A stretch of 64,000 bases of DNA from Chitinophagaceae bacterium (GTDB taxonomy: Bacteria; Bacteroidota; Bacteroidia; Chitinophagales; Chitinophagaceae): assembly GCA_023957755.1 (NCBI GenBank), contig JAMLGT010000015.1:45894-109893 (forward strand), in the 5' to 3' direction. The notes under the pieces are model-generated. The model saw only the letters and a list, made by a program, of their open reading frames with translations. It was not told where the DNA came from and did not search any database. Both the position numbers and the translations under genes were made by a program. Shown in pieces: positions 1 to 9,644 of this stretch; the stretch's first letter is position 1; each line of letters starts with the position of its first letter.

Positions 1-2404
1 GACAATTGCCACACAAGAAACAGAACCGGAGAAGCCGGAAGAGGGCAAGCAGGCTGAAGCACTTCCCGAGGACGATCCTAACCATGTACCGGTTGTAGCC
101 CCTGAAATCGACGGAGTAAAAGTAGTTGGTAAGATAGACATCGATACTATTGATTCGTCTGTAAGGCCAAAGAAGGAGACAAAGCCCAAAGCAAAGAGCA
201 AGGCAGCAAAAGAACCCAAAGAACCTGCACAGGAAGAACAACCTGCTGCAAGCATCACTCCGGAACAGGCTGAAACCAAAGAACCTGAAACACTCAGGCT
301 TCATGCAAAAAAACTCACAGGACTCACAGTAGTCGACAAGATAGACCTTAGCGAAACCCCTGATGCCAAAAAACCATCAGGCGAAAAGAAGAAGAGAGCA
401 CGTATAAAGGTAGCAAGAAAAACAGTAGGACCAGATGTTCAACACGGAAGAACACACCCTAATCGTACCGGCAGAAGAAACGATAGAGTGGAAGAAAAAG
501 AAATTGACGAAAAGGAAATCCAGGACAAAATCAGAGAAACACAGGCTAAACTTGCCGGTGCCAGTGGCCGCGGAAAAAGCCAGCGTGCCAAACACAGAAA
601 GAGAAAACAGGCAGAGGCCGAAGAACAACTCAACGCAGAGGAGGGAACAGATAAAAAGCTTCAGGTAACAGAATTCATCTCAGTAAGTGAGTTTGCCTCC
701 CTGATGGACGTATCCTTCGCTGACGTAATCAGCAAGTGTATGAGCCTCGGCATTATGGTATCCATAAACCAACGGCTCGAAGCCGATGTGATAGAGCTTG
801 TAGCCGGCGAATTCGGCTATGAAGTAGAATTCATCAGTATCGACGACTCACACGAAATAAGCGAAGAAGATGAGGAAGACGATCCGGAAGACCTTGTGCC
901 AAGGCCTCCAATCGTTACTATCATGGGACACGTTGATCACGGTAAGACTTCATTACTGGATTACATTCGCCACACCAATATTATCGCAGGTGAGGCCGGA
1001 GGAATCACACAGCATATTGGTGCTTATGAAGTGAAGCTCAAAGACAACCGGTCTATCACTTTCCTTGACACTCCGGGTCACGAAGCATTTACTGCCATGC
1101 GTGCGCGCGGTGCCAAGATTACAGATATCGCGGTGATTGTAATCTCCGCCGACGACGCGGTGATGCCCCAGACCAAGGAGGCTATCTCCCACGCACAGGC
1201 AGCCAACGTACCAATGGTTTTTGCACTCAATAAAATAGATAAAGAAGGGGCTAACCCCGAAAAAATTAAAGAACAACTGGCTGCCATGAACATCCTCGTA
1301 GAAGACTGGGGTGGAAAATATCAGAGCCAGGAAATAAGCGCAAAGAAAGGTCTGAATGTGGATCTCCTGCTAGATAAAGTGTTACTAGAAGCAGATTTAT
1401 TGGACCTCAAAGCAAATCCTAAAAGATCTGCCTCAGGCTCAATAATAGAAGCCTCTCTTGACAAAGGGCGCGGTTTTGTAGCCACACTTCTGGTGCAAAC
1501 CGGCACACTCAGGGTGGGTGATATTCTGGTATCCGGACAGCATTATGGACGTGTAAAGGCTATGTTCAACGAAAGAAACAATCGCGTGGATACCGCTCCT
1601 CCTTCCACCCCGGTTCAGGTTTTGGGGTTAAACGGAGCACCTCAGGCAGGGGAAGTCTTCAAGGTGTACAATTCAGAAAGTGAAGCAAAAGAAACTGCAA
1701 ATAAAAGATCGCAGATTCTGCGCGAACAGGGTATGCGGGCTAAGAAACACATCACACTCGATGAAATCGGGCGCCGACTGGCCCTTGGAAACTTTAAGGA
1801 GCTGAACCTGATTCTCCGTGCAGATACTGATGGATCGGTGGAAGCGCTGAGCGACAGCCTTCAAAAGCTTAGCACTGAAGAAATTGCAGTAAGCATCGTT
1901 CATAAAGGAATCGGGCAGATCACTGAAACTGACGTGATGCTGGCCACAGCTTCGGATGCTATTATCATCGGATTTAACGTAAGACCGGCACTTCAGGCTA
2001 CCCGACTGGCCGAAAAAGAAGGGGTGGAAATAAAGACCTACACCATCATTTACGATGCAATCGACGAAGTGACAAGTGCTATGGAAGGTATGCTGGAACC
2101 AAAGATTCAGGAAAAAGTATTGGGTGTGGTAGAAATAAAAGAAACCTACAAGTTTGATAAAGCTACCGTCGCCGGATGTATTGTCGTGGAGGGTAAGATT
2201 ACCAGAAACAACCGTATCCGCCTTGTCAGAGACGGGATTATCATTCATACCGGCGAACTTGGCAGTCTAAAGAGATTCAAGGACGACGTAAAAGAAGTGG
2301 CCAACAATACGGAATGTGGTTTGACCATAAAGAACTACAGCGATATTAAAGTAGGAGACTTCATTGAATCATTTGAAGAGATAGAGGTGAAACGTACGCT
2401 ATAA
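1..2404 (+). CDS. infB: translation initiation factor IF-2 (5' end outside window)
   Basis: IF-2 is the GTPase that brings initiator tRNA to the 30S subunit and promotes subunit joining. The frame is open from base 2, so the N-terminus lies outside; about 800 residues are visible. The first 220 or so are Lys/Glu/Pro/Ala-rich low-complexity sequence, as in the long N-terminal arms of Bacteroidota IF-2. Then come the GTPase motifs: G1 GHVDHGKT (about 926-949), G3 DTPGH (about 1069) and G4 NKID (about 1225), followed by the beta-barrel and C-terminal domains to the TAA at 2402. A GTG at 488 is internal and not a credible start, because coding continues upstream in frame. A weak terminator follows. 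Confidence 0.97.
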   Translation, partial: TIATQETEPEKPEEGKQAEALPEDDPNHVPVVAPEIDGVKVVGKIDIDTIDSSVRPKKETKPKAKSKAAKEPKEPAQEEQPAASITPEQAETKEPETLRLHAKKLTGLTVVDKIDLSETPDAKKPSGEKKKRARIKVARKTVGPDVQHGRTHPNRTGRRNDRVEEKEIDEKEIQDKIRETQAKLAGASGRGKSQRAKHRKRKQAEAEEQLNAEEGTDKKLQVTEFISVSEFASLMDVSFADVISKCMSLGIMVSINQRLEADVIELVAGEFGYEVEFISIDDSHEISEEDEEDDPEDLVPRPPIVTIMGHVDHGKTSLLDYIRHTNIIAGEAGGITQHIGAYEVKLKDNRSITFLDTPGHEAFTAMRARGAKITDIAVIVISADDAVMPQTKEAISHAQAANVPMVFALNKIDKEGANPEKIKEQLAAMNILVEDWGGKYQSQEISAKKGLNVDLLLDKVLLEADLLDLKANPKRSASGSIIEASLDKGRGFVATLLVQTGTLRVGDILVSGQHYGRVKAMFNERNNRVDTAPPSTPVQVLGLNGAPQAGEVFKVYNSESEAKETANKRSQILREQGMRAKKHITLDEIGRRLALGNFKELNLILRADTDGSVEALSDSLQKLSTEEIAVSIVHKGIGQITETDVMLATASDAIIIGFNVRPALQATRLAEKEGVEIKTYTIIYDAIDEVTSAMEGMLEPKIQEKVLGVVEIKETYKFDKATVAGCIVVEGKITRNNRIRLVRDGIIIHTGELGSLKRFKDDVKEVANNTECGLTIKNYSDIKVGDFIESFEEIEVKRTL

Positions 2405-2430
2405 GCCGTTTTAACTTAAAAATAATTTTC

Positions 2431-2454
2431 TGCACCCATGTCGGGTGTATTTTT
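2431..2454 (+). terminator. weak intrinsic terminator after infB
   Basis: The arms TGCACCC (2431-2437) and GGGTGTA (2443-2449) form a 7-bp stem with one G-T wobble and a 5-nt loop, followed by a run of five T. It sits between infB and the next gene on the same strand, so it may end or attenuate infB transcription. The stem is short. Confidence 0.5.
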
Positions 2455-2481
2455 GAGCAAAGCAAAACAGGATTTTCCGGG

Positions 2482-3849
2482 ATGAAAAAAATTATTGCCT
2501 TTAGTTTCCTGCTGGTAGCCGGCATTACAGCTAATGCTCAGTTGAAACACGTGGTGGCCGACAAGATAATTGCAACGGTTGCAGATAAGATTATTCTCAA
2601 AAGCGATATCGACAACAAAATATACGACATAAAGAGAAGCAGTACAGAACAACTTCCCGACAACGTCGACTGCCTGCTGCTTGAGCAGGCTATCGCCTTA
2701 AAAGCACTGGTAGCCCAGGCTGAAAAAGATTCCATCCCCGTAAGTGATGACGCCGTAGAATCAGACCTGGACAAAAGAATTCAATACTTCATCAGCATTT
2801 ACGGAAGTAAAGAAATGATGGAAAGAATCATCGGTAAAACGGTCTTTCAGATTAAGGAAGAATTCCGGCCGATGATCAGGGAAAATCGTCTTGCAGAGGG
2901 CGAAAGAGAAAAAATCTGGGGTAACATCAGAATCACTCCCGAAGAGGTAACAGATTACTACAACAAAATACCAAAGGACAGCCTCCATTTCTATGAATCT
3001 GAAATTGAAGTGGGTCAGGTAGTTATCTTTCCCAAACCCAACCGAGAGGTAGAGACTTACGTCATAGACCAACTCAAAGATTATAAAGAACAGGTAGAAA
3101 GTGGTGCAAAAACATTTGATGCCCTGGCTAGGCTCTATAGCGACGATCCGGGAACGAAGCAGGATGGCGGTCTCATAGAAATCAATCGTAATGAAAAATC
3201 AATTGATCCTACATTCCTGGCAAAAGCCTTCGGACTCAAGGATGGTCAGATTTCCGGTGTTTTCAAATCGAAATTCGGATATCACATCATCCAGATGGTG
3301 AGCAAAAGAGGAGACGATGCCACAGTTCGCCATATCCTGAAAATACCTCAGGTAAGTTCTATTGAAATCAACCAGACCATGCAATTCCTCGATTCTATCA
3401 GGACGTTGCTGGTGGACGGTAAGATGAAGTTTGGCGAAGCAGTGGACAAATACAGCGAAGACGAAAACAACAAATTCACCGGCGGGCTGATCGCAAACAA
3501 CAACTTCTCTACTAATCTAACTTATGATGAACTCGACAAGGACTTGCTTTTTCTAATGGACACGCTGAAAGTAGGGCATTACTCTAAGCCCGTTGAGTTT
3601 ACAGATTACAGAGGGAAAAAAGGAGTCAGAATCGTGTACCTTATTTCAAAGACAGAGCCTCACCGGGAAAACCTCAGGGACGATTATGATAAAATAGCCG
3701 CCAAAGCGCTTGAAGAAAAAAAGAATGAAGCGCTTGACAAATGGTTTCACGAAAGGGTTACCGACTTCTATATCAGCATTGACCCTGAATACCAGAAGTG
3801 TTCTGAAATGGATAAGTGGGTAAAAAGAGGTAGCACCGCAGGTAAATAA
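2482..3849 (+). CDS. SurA-like periplasmic peptidyl-prolyl isomerase
   Basis: A 455-aa protein with a signal peptide at about residues 1-20 (hydrophobic core, cleavage after ANA). Residues about 25-165 resemble the SurA N-terminal chaperone region. Two parvulin-type rotamase domains follow, at about 170-275 (ending in the hallmark YHIIQMV) and 280-400. SurA-type proteins chaperone outer-membrane proteins across the periplasm and isomerise prolyl bonds. The ATG start is supported by the signal peptide directly after it. It lies 77 bp after infB on the same strand and may share its transcription. The fold assignment is firm; the exact clients are inferred. Confidence 0.9.
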   Translation: MKKIIAFSFLLVAGITANAQLKHVVADKIIATVADKIILKSDIDNKIYDIKRSSTEQLPDNVDCLLLEQAIALKALVAQAEKDSIPVSDDAVESDLDKRIQYFISIYGSKEMMERIIGKTVFQIKEEFRPMIRENRLAEGEREKIWGNIRITPEEVTDYYNKIPKDSLHFYESEIEVGQVVIFPKPNREVETYVIDQLKDYKEQVESGAKTFDALARLYSDDPGTKQDGGLIEINRNEKSIDPTFLAKAFGLKDGQISGVFKSKFGYHIIQMVSKRGDDATVRHILKIPQVSSIEINQTMQFLDSIRTLLVDGKMKFGEAVDKYSEDENNKFTGGLIANNNFSTNLTYDELDKDLLFLMDTLKVGHYSKPVEFTDYRGKKGVRIVYLISKTEPHRENLRDDYDKIAAKALEEKKNEALDKWFHERVTDFYISIDPEYQKCSEMDKWVKRGSTAGK

Positions 3850-3948
3850 GGATTCCTTAAGGCTATATTCAGAATAGTCCCGACAGGGATTAACAAAATT
3901 TCTGCCGCTATTTAGGATATTACAAAGGCGTTTCTCTGACAATTCAAC

Positions 3949-3956
3949 TAATTTTG
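3949..3956 (+). promoter_or_regulatory. candidate Bacteroidota -7 element (TAATTTTG)
   Basis: TAATTTTG matches the phylum -7 consensus TAnnTTTG and lies 16 bp before the purF-like start codon. The gap after the previous gene is 123 bp, enough for an independent promoter. No clear -33 TTTG is visible. Confidence 0.45.
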
Positions 3957-3972
3957 CGTTTCTTAAAACAGT

Positions 3973-5823
3973 ATGAGCGACGCGATACAACACGAATGCG
4001 GTTTAGCTTTTATAAGATTACGCAAACCTTTTGAGTATTACCATGAAAAATACGGCAGTGTTCTGTATGGGCTTAACAAGCTCTACCTGCTTATGGAAAA
4101 GCAACACAACCGCGGACAGGATGGTGCAGGTATAGCCACTGTAAAGCTAGACGTAAAACCGGGATATCCATTCATGTACCGGCTGAGAAGTATCGCAAAC
4201 AAAGCTATCTCTGACATCTTTTCTCAAATATCTGCACAAATTGAAGAGGTAAAGAAATATCACGCAAACATCGATGCGCACCCTGACTATATGAAGGGCC
4301 ATATTGATTATCTCGGGGAGCTGATGCTGGGCCATCTCAGATATGGCACTCAGGGAAAAAATGTAGTGGAGTCGTGTCATCCTTATATCAAATGTCATAC
4401 AACTCCGGTGTTAAATCTTGCACTTGCAGGTAACTTCAATCTGGTAAACAAAAGAGAACTGTTCGACCTCATGAACAGTTCACGTCCACCGGAAACCCGC
4501 ACCAGCGATCTGGCAGCGATGCTTGATATCATATACCACTTTATCAATAAGGCTGTAGAGGCTGAAGGAAATAATATTAACGTAGCAGGTGTGCTGAAAA
4601 AATGTGTACACCTTTTCGATGGCGGGTTCACCTTCGGTGGACTAATTGGAAATGGTAGCAGCTTTATTGTACGTGACGGGAATGGAATCCGTCCGGCTTA
4701 CTATTATATTGACGACGAAGTAATTGTTGCGGCCAGCGAAAGAGCTGCCATTCGTACAGTCTTTAATGTCCCTGAGAATAATGAGATTCATGAATTACCC
4801 CCCGGATATGCACTGATCACCAGCAAGGACGGGAGCTATTATACAGAAGAAGTAGTGACACCGGGAGAAAGGCGTGCATGCAGTTTTGAAAGAATCTACT
4901 TCTCAAGAGGAAGTGATGAGGAAATATACGAGGAGCGTAAAGCGCTGGGACACCACCTAAGCAGGAAGGTATTGGAAGAAATTGACCACGATCTTAAGAA
5001 CACTATCTTTTCTTTTATTCCCAACACAGCAGAAACAGCTTTCTACGGATTGGTAAAAGGTGCCGAAGATTATCTGAATCAGATAAAAGTGCAACGCATC
5101 CAGAGTTGGAAAAACGATTATGACGAAGAAAAGCTGGCCGAACTCGTCAATCGCCGGATTAGAATGGAGAAGATAGCCATCAAGGATGTGAAGCTGCGGA
5201 CTTTTATTACTGAAGACAGCAGCCGAAACGAGATGGTACAGCACGTTTACGACATTACTTATGGAACCGTTAGAAAAGGAGTGGATACACTCGTGGTAAT
5301 TGACGATTCGATTGTGCGAGGTACCACACTTAAAGAAAGCATTATCAGAATGCTCTCCAGACTGGAACCTAAGAAAATCATCATAGTATCATCTGCTCCA
5401 CAAATCAGGTATCCTGACTGCTATGGTATTGACATGAGCCGCATGAAGGAGTTTGTAGCATTCAGAGCAGCCAGGGAACTGCTGATAGAGCACGGTAAAG
5501 AATCCCTGCTGCAGGAGCTTTTCGAAAAGTGCAAAGAGCTGAAGAGAAATAACCAACTACATACACGAAATGTTGTGAAAGAAGTGTATAAGCCATTTAC
5601 AGCAGAAGAAATCTCTGATAAGATAGCCCAGATAGTCACACCGGAAGACATTAATATCCCTGTAAAAGTAATCTACCAGACGATTGAGGATTTGCATGAA
5701 TGTTGTCCGAAAAATCTTGGCGATTGGTATTTCACAGGTGATTATCCCACACCGGGAGGCATTCGCACGGTGAATACTTCGTTTATGAACTACATGGAAG
5801 GGCGCGATCAAAGAAGTTACTAA
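3973..5823 (+). CDS. purF: amidophosphoribosyltransferase (PurF-type), long form with propeptide
   Basis: Class II glutamine amidotransferase joined to a phosphoribosyltransferase, the enzyme that makes 5-phosphoribosylamine from PRPP and glutamine in purine synthesis. The catalytic Cys would be Cys9 (ECGLAF), so an 8-residue propeptide must be removed, as in Bacillus-type PurF. The GATase region covers about residues 9-290. The PRPP-binding loop VVIDDSIVRGTT is at about 440-451. At 616 aa it is longer than the usual 470-510 aa, with an extra segment at about 345-410. Bacteroidota carry such long PurF homologues, sometimes next to a canonical one; which this is cannot be told from the window. 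Confidence 0.85.
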   Translation: MSDAIQHECGLAFIRLRKPFEYYHEKYGSVLYGLNKLYLLMEKQHNRGQDGAGIATVKLDVKPGYPFMYRLRSIANKAISDIFSQISAQIEEVKKYHANIDAHPDYMKGHIDYLGELMLGHLRYGTQGKNVVESCHPYIKCHTTPVLNLALAGNFNLVNKRELFDLMNSSRPPETRTSDLAAMLDIIYHFINKAVEAEGNNINVAGVLKKCVHLFDGGFTFGGLIGNGSSFIVRDGNGIRPAYYYIDDEVIVAASERAAIRTVFNVPENNEIHELPPGYALITSKDGSYYTEEVVTPGERRACSFERIYFSRGSDEEIYEERKALGHHLSRKVLEEIDHDLKNTIFSFIPNTAETAFYGLVKGAEDYLNQIKVQRIQSWKNDYDEEKLAELVNRRIRMEKIAIKDVKLRTFITEDSSRNEMVQHVYDITYGTVRKGVDTLVVIDDSIVRGTTLKESIIRMLSRLEPKKIIIVSSAPQIRYPDCYGIDMSRMKEFVAFRAARELLIEHGKESLLQELFEKCKELKRNNQLHTRNVVKEVYKPFTAEEISDKIAQIVTPEDINIPVKVIYQTIEDLHECCPKNLGDWYFTGDYPTPGGIRTVNTSFMNYMEGRDQRSY

Positions 5824-5832
5824 TATTCTCAG

Positions 5833-6327
5833 ATGATGAAAAGGCTAATGCTGGTGCGACACGCCGAGACCGAGTGGAGCGCACCCACAGGTAAGGATTT
5901 CGACAGGCAACTCACCCCTAAAGGCTTGCGCGATGCAAGAGCAATGGCTACTATGCTCCGATCAGCACACTTCATCCCCGACAGGATATTCACCAGTTCA
6001 GCCGTAAGAGCTATCCAGACTGCACACATCTTTAGAGATACTCTCGGCTTGGACAACGCTTTAGTTCAGTCGTCAGATATGCTATATGAACCGTCCGTAA
6101 ACTCATTCTACAATACTGTTGAGACCATTCCAAACGGCGTGCAGACAGCTTTCATTTTCTCACACAATCCGGGTATCTCAGCATTTTGTAACGAACTGGA
6201 TATTGGGCCGATGGTCAATCTGGCACCATGCGATGTGTTTGCCCTGGAATTAAACACCGAAAGGTGGGATGAGATTAGCCATACAGAGAAAAAATTCCTG
6301 TTTTACAGACAAGCCGGCCGGTTATGA
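5833..6327 (+). CDS. SixA-type histidine phosphatase
   Basis: A 164-aa protein of the histidine phosphatase superfamily. The catalytic motif RHAETEW is at residues 9-15, and a second His lies in FIFSHNPG at about 111-114. Small proteins of this type remove phosphate from phosphohistidine or small phosphoesters; the substrate cannot be read from sequence. Two ATG codons sit in tandem at 5833 and 5836, and either may be used. It follows the purF-like gene by 9 bp and is probably co-transcribed. It is the last backbone gene before the insertion. Confidence 0.85.
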   Translation: MMKRLMLVRHAETEWSAPTGKDFDRQLTPKGLRDARAMATMLRSAHFIPDRIFTSSAVRAIQTAHIFRDTLGLDNALVQSSDMLYEPSVNSFYNTVETIPNGVQTAFIFSHNPGISAFCNELDIGPMVNLAPCDVFALELNTERWDEISHTEKKFLFYRQAGRL

Positions 6328-6470
6328 CTCACAGTGGCAAATATATTCTTCAGAAAGCATGAACTATACATCGCAGCCGGAGATCCACGGCACTATCATA
6401 TCCTGATTGTTCCTGTCAAATCATAGTCATCATGCGTAATCCGGTCGTTTCAGATCAATAGCCTTCGAAT

Positions 6471-6493
6471 AAAAAAACCCGCAAAACGCGGGC
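6471..6493 (-). terminator. terminator of the original tRNA-Asn gene
   Basis: On the minus strand a CCCGC/GCGGG stem with a 5-nt loop is followed by seven T. It directly follows the stranded tRNA 3' half (encoded CCA ending at 6497), so it is the original tRNA-Asn terminator, now cut off from the functional tRNA by the insertion. Confidence 0.8.
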
Positions 6494-6496
6494 TGG

Positions 6497-6543
6497 TGGC
6501 TCCCCCTGCTGGACTTGAACCAGCGACCCTCTGATTAACAGTC
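6497..6543 (-). pseudogene. stranded 3' half of tRNA-Asn (GTT), left junction
   Basis: On the minus strand this reads from the anticodon loop (CTGTTAA) through the T arm (GCTGG/CCAGC) and the 3' acceptor strand AGGGGGA to discriminator G and an encoded CCA (6497-6499). No D arm or 5' acceptor strand precedes it; the sequence changes abruptly after 6543. It is the original chromosomal 3' half displaced by integration. Paired with the 5' half at 45966-45995 it gives a good tRNA with one T-G wobble in the acceptor stem. Confidence 0.9.
6501..6543 (+). repeat. attL: left copy of the tRNA-Asn attachment repeat
   Basis: These 43 bases match 45923-45965 at 39 positions. The perfect core is 13 bp, CTGATTAACAGTC (6531-6543 and 45953-45965), which covers the anticodon loop, the usual crossover site of tyrosine integrases in tRNA genes. 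The four mismatches lie on the T-arm/acceptor side, as expected if one copy is chromosomal and the other came with the element. Confidence 0.9.
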
Positions 6544-6666
6544 GTTTCCATAGCCCATTTTTATTTGCCGCCCGTTTTCTTTTATTATATAACTAATTGA
6601 TTGTCAATAATTATTTTTCCTTTATTTTCTCTTATTACTACTTTATTTAGCAATTATCCGTATCTT

Positions 6667-6690
6667 TATAGTCGCATTTTTAGTCGCATT
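6667..6690 (+). repeat. left copy of 24-bp end repeat (candidate integrase arm site)
   Basis: The 24 bases are identical to 45852-45875 and in the same orientation. Each copy contains the octamer AGTCGCAT twice, separated by four T (12-bp period). The left copy begins 124 bp inside the attL core and 18 bp before the integrase start. Paired direct repeats inside each attachment site fit arm-type binding sites for a tyrosine integrase or accessory factor, and this copy could also allow self-regulation of the integrase. The function is inferred. Confidence 0.7.
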
Positions 6691-6707
6691 TTTAAACTGA
6701 AAGTACT

Positions 6708-7934
6708 ATGAATACAGATGTTTCCGTGAATTTTATCCTTGAAGGTACCAAGCCAAACAAGGAAAACAAATATCCCATAAAACTGAATATCTACCAAAAT
6801 GAAGCAGGTCAGAAGCGTTATGGTATCAAAGAAAATATCTCGAAAGACGATTGGGAACGCCTATACAATCCCAAGCTAAAAGATAGGGAGCTACAGGGTT
6901 TAAAAGAACGCCTTTCAGCCATAGAAACCAAAGTCAAAAAAATTATTGAGAAACTCAAACCATTTTCCTTTGTGGCTTTTGAAGAAGTGTATTTGTCTAA
7001 ATCCACTTCAGGAGAAAAAAGCGTTAACCTTAAATATTGGTTCGACAAATACATTGTATCCTTAAAAAAAAATGGTCAGGTGGGTACTGCAAGTTCCTAC
7101 CAAACTACCATAAATTCCATTTTGGAATTTAAGAAGAACCTTTCCCTCTACGATATAACGCCTGCATTTCTACAAGCATACGAAAATCATTTAACCGAAA
7201 ATGGAAAATCCAATAGTACGGTCGGAATTTATATGCGCCAGCTTCGGGCGATTATTAACCAGGCTATTTCGGACAAGGTGCTTTCCGCAGATATGTACCC
7301 ATTTAAAAAATATCAAATCCCTGCCGGAAGAAATATTAAGAAGGCACTATCTTTTGACGACCTTAATAAATTACTCAAACACTCACCAAAGGACGAAGCC
7401 CAGAAAAAAGCCTTAGATTTTTGGACCTTATCTTATTTGTGCAATGGGATGAACATTGCGGATATAATTCACCTAAAGCCACAAAATATTTCGGGAGACT
7501 ATTTGCACTTCATTAGAGAAAAAACCAAACGAACAAAGAAGAAAGACTTGCGCCCCATTAAAGTAGGGCTTAATGAAATGGCTAAAACAATTATAAAGCG
7601 CCGCAAAAATACAGATGATGCAAACCCTTATCTATTCCCTGTGTTAGAAGCAAACCTTTCGCCTACCACAGCAAAACAAAGATGCCAACGTTTTGTAAAA
7701 TGGATTAACAAGCATATGGAATTGGTAAGGCAGGAATTAGAGATTGAGCAGCCATTAGGCACCTACGCTGCCCGGCATTCTTTCAGTACTGTTCTAAAAA
7801 GAAAAGGTGCGCCTACCTCATTTATCAAGGAAAGTTTGGGACATAGTTCAGAACTTACAACCGAGAATTATTTAGACAGCTTTACCGATGATGTAAAATT
7901 GGATTACGCAAATCTATTAACCGATTTGAAATAA
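6708..7934 (+). CDS. int: tyrosine recombinase / integrase
   Basis: A 408-aa protein: Arm-type N-terminal domain (about 1-95), SAM-like core-binding domain (about 105-205) and catalytic domain (about 215-400). Visible catalytic residues are the Arg in the AARH box (about 355), the His in LGHSS (about 380) and the nucleophile Tyr in ENYLDS (about 388). As often in Bacteroidota integrases, the first catalytic Arg position is replaced (GMNIADI), and the His of the HxxR box reads Tyr. It lies just inside attL and should catalyse integration at tRNA-Asn and, with a helper, excision. The stop overlaps the next start by one base. Confidence 0.95.
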   Translation: MNTDVSVNFILEGTKPNKENKYPIKLNIYQNEAGQKRYGIKENISKDDWERLYNPKLKDRELQGLKERLSAIETKVKKIIEKLKPFSFVAFEEVYLSKSTSGEKSVNLKYWFDKYIVSLKKNGQVGTASSYQTTINSILEFKKNLSLYDITPAFLQAYENHLTENGKSNSTVGIYMRQLRAIINQAISDKVLSADMYPFKKYQIPAGRNIKKALSFDDLNKLLKHSPKDEAQKKALDFWTLSYLCNGMNIADIIHLKPQNISGDYLHFIREKTKRTKKKDLRPIKVGLNEMAKTIIKRRKNTDDANPYLFPVLEANLSPTTAKQRCQRFVKWINKHMELVRQELEIEQPLGTYAARHSFSTVLKRKGAPTSFIKESLGHSSELTTENYLDSFTDDVKLDYANLLTDLK

Positions 7935-9532
7935 TGAAAATAACAATCCTTGATAGCATAATGCACGGTCCTTTAAAACCGTGGTTAATGAAGCCTAATG
8001 CTAATGACCGCTTCGTAAGACTACTTGCAAAAGTGATGGGTACCACACCTATTGTCGCATTCCAATTACAGGTGCAATTGGAAACTTTGCTACAAGACTA
8101 TCCCACCTTAGTGAAATATTTAAGGGAAGAAAAATTGCCAGACCAATCCTTGCCGCTAATGGAGCATTTTTATGAAATGAATATACCCCAACATAAAAAC
8201 GCATTCCAGCAGTTTTATTATTTGGTTTATATGCAAGAGACGCTGCGTTACTTTAATACATTCGTAATTAAAGTTGATGAAATTCTTTGGGATGAAGACA
8301 AAGTCTTTCAGATAGATAAAGCATTAGCTGCCATAAGGGTCCTTACAATTCAAATAAATGAAGTAATTAAGGAGTATGACCAAAATTCGCCAGAAAATGA
8401 AAATATACATTATGCCTTATCAGTAGCAAGGTTTATGCTCATTGTTCTGTATTTTGAAATACAAGATTATTATTCGTACTTAATGGAAAATACTATTACA
8501 CCAAAGTTCTTTTTCCAAAATTATTTGCACACAGCTTATGACAATGCCATTCTTAAATATTCACCTATATATTACGAAAACTTCTTTTGGAAAATGTACC
8601 ATAGTAACGCTTTCCAAATTGACATTGCACTAAGCTTTCTGAAAAAAATAAAAGGCAGCCACCTCAATAAAAACTTATGGCTACTTGCTCGCTACGAAAA
8701 TGGCATATTTTTATTCCAGAACGGATATAGCGAAAAAACAGTTTTTAACGACTTTTCATTGGATGGGGGAGAGAAAATTTTTAATGAAAAGAAGCAGGAG
8801 TGGCTCATTGTTTTAGATGGATTAAACACAGGATACAAAAGAATTAATTTTATTAATGAACTATTAGACCAATTGGAATATGTAAATGATAATATAAACA
8901 ACAAAAAATCTATCCCCTCACGTTTGTATCGGTTCCTATTGCAACAAAAGGAAGTCTATTCAAACCAGCTTGATGTTACCTTTAAAAGTGATATTTCATT
9001 GTACCAAAATCAAACCATTTCTCTTGAAGCAAATTTTGTTGAAACAAAACCAGAAGATGCACCACATAGTCAAAACCCCACTGCCGAAAACTCAACTCAA
9101 AAGATAGCTGCCAAAAAATCTAAAATGCCAGAGAGTGAATTAAATTCCAAATTTCAATTTGGGTTTAGAGAAAAGCGAGACCCTAAAAAAGTAGAAGCTC
9201 TAAAAGATTGTGTTTTATCGCTTGACCGCTCAATCAATTTGCTGAATGAAGATGATGATAATTTAAACCGTCTAATCGAGTTGTTTTTATCCCCGCAGAT
9301 TTTTCCAGGCACACAGCGCATTAATATAGGATGCGAGACCGCTCAATTCAAATATGTAATCAATAAGCTCGAACCATATTTTTATAACCTAAATCAAAAA
9401 TCTATTGGATGGTCGCAATGCTTTTTTTCCAAAAAAGGCAATGTCATTAATGCTCAAAATCTCTATTCAAGCAATGCTGAAAATCCCAAACTAAAGAAAG
9501 AAATGGACGATATTTTTAGAGAGTTTCTATAA
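7934..9532 (+). CDS. uncharacterised 532-aa protein coupled to the integrase
   Basis: I do not recognise a named family with confidence. The start codon shares its A with the integrase stop (TAATG), so the two are translationally coupled. The protein is soluble-looking and largely helical, with no signal peptide or membrane segment. A low-complexity Asn/Lys/Ser linker at about 370-405 separates a large N-terminal part from a C-terminal domain (about 410-532) ending in an aromatic-rich block with a SKKGNVINAQNL-like stretch. Base composition is AT-rich, like the integrase. Similar genes follow integrases in other Bacteroidota islands as far as I recall, so a role in excision, regulation or stability is plausible but unproven. 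Confidence 0.75.
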   Translation: MKITILDSIMHGPLKPWLMKPNANDRFVRLLAKVMGTTPIVAFQLQVQLETLLQDYPTLVKYLREEKLPDQSLPLMEHFYEMNIPQHKNAFQQFYYLVYMQETLRYFNTFVIKVDEILWDEDKVFQIDKALAAIRVLTIQINEVIKEYDQNSPENENIHYALSVARFMLIVLYFEIQDYYSYLMENTITPKFFFQNYLHTAYDNAILKYSPIYYENFFWKMYHSNAFQIDIALSFLKKIKGSHLNKNLWLLARYENGIFLFQNGYSEKTVFNDFSLDGGEKIFNEKKQEWLIVLDGLNTGYKRINFINELLDQLEYVNDNINNKKSIPSRLYRFLLQQKEVYSNQLDVTFKSDISLYQNQTISLEANFVETKPEDAPHSQNPTAENSTQKIAAKKSKMPESELNSKFQFGFREKRDPKKVEALKDCVLSLDRSINLLNEDDDNLNRLIELFLSPQIFPGTQRINIGCETAQFKYVINKLEPYFYNLNQKSIGWSQCFFSKKGNVINAQNLYSSNAENPKLKKEMDDIFREFL

Positions 9533-9537
9533 AAATC

Positions 9538-9581
9538 ATTGAGTTCATTGAGTTAACTCAATACCCTCTCAATACCTCAAT
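9538..9581. promoter_or_regulatory. cluster of ATTGAG half-sites with a 16-bp palindrome
   Basis: Five copies of ATTGAG or its complement CTCAAT lie in 44 bp (forward at 9538 and 9547, reverse at 9557, 9568 and 9576). Two of them form the perfect palindrome ATTGAGTTAACTCAAT at 9547-9562. The cluster fills the gap between the 532-aa gene and the excisionase-like gene, a natural place for an operator or a cooperative Xis-binding array. The binding protein is unknown. Confidence 0.55.
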
Positions 9582-9644
9582 CTTTCCCCCTTTCTCTTGT
9601 TGTCATTTTGTTTTCCGAAGCCCACAACAAAGGGCTATTACAAA

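Noticed and set aside
488..2404. GTG at 488 as the start of IF-2
   Set aside because: The same frame is open and lysine/glutamate-rich all the way from base 2, as expected for the IF-2 N-terminal arm; 488 is internal.
9597..9644. Upstream start of the excisionase-like gene
   Set aside because: The extra residues have no similarity to the HTH family, and the ATG at 9645 gives the usual length.
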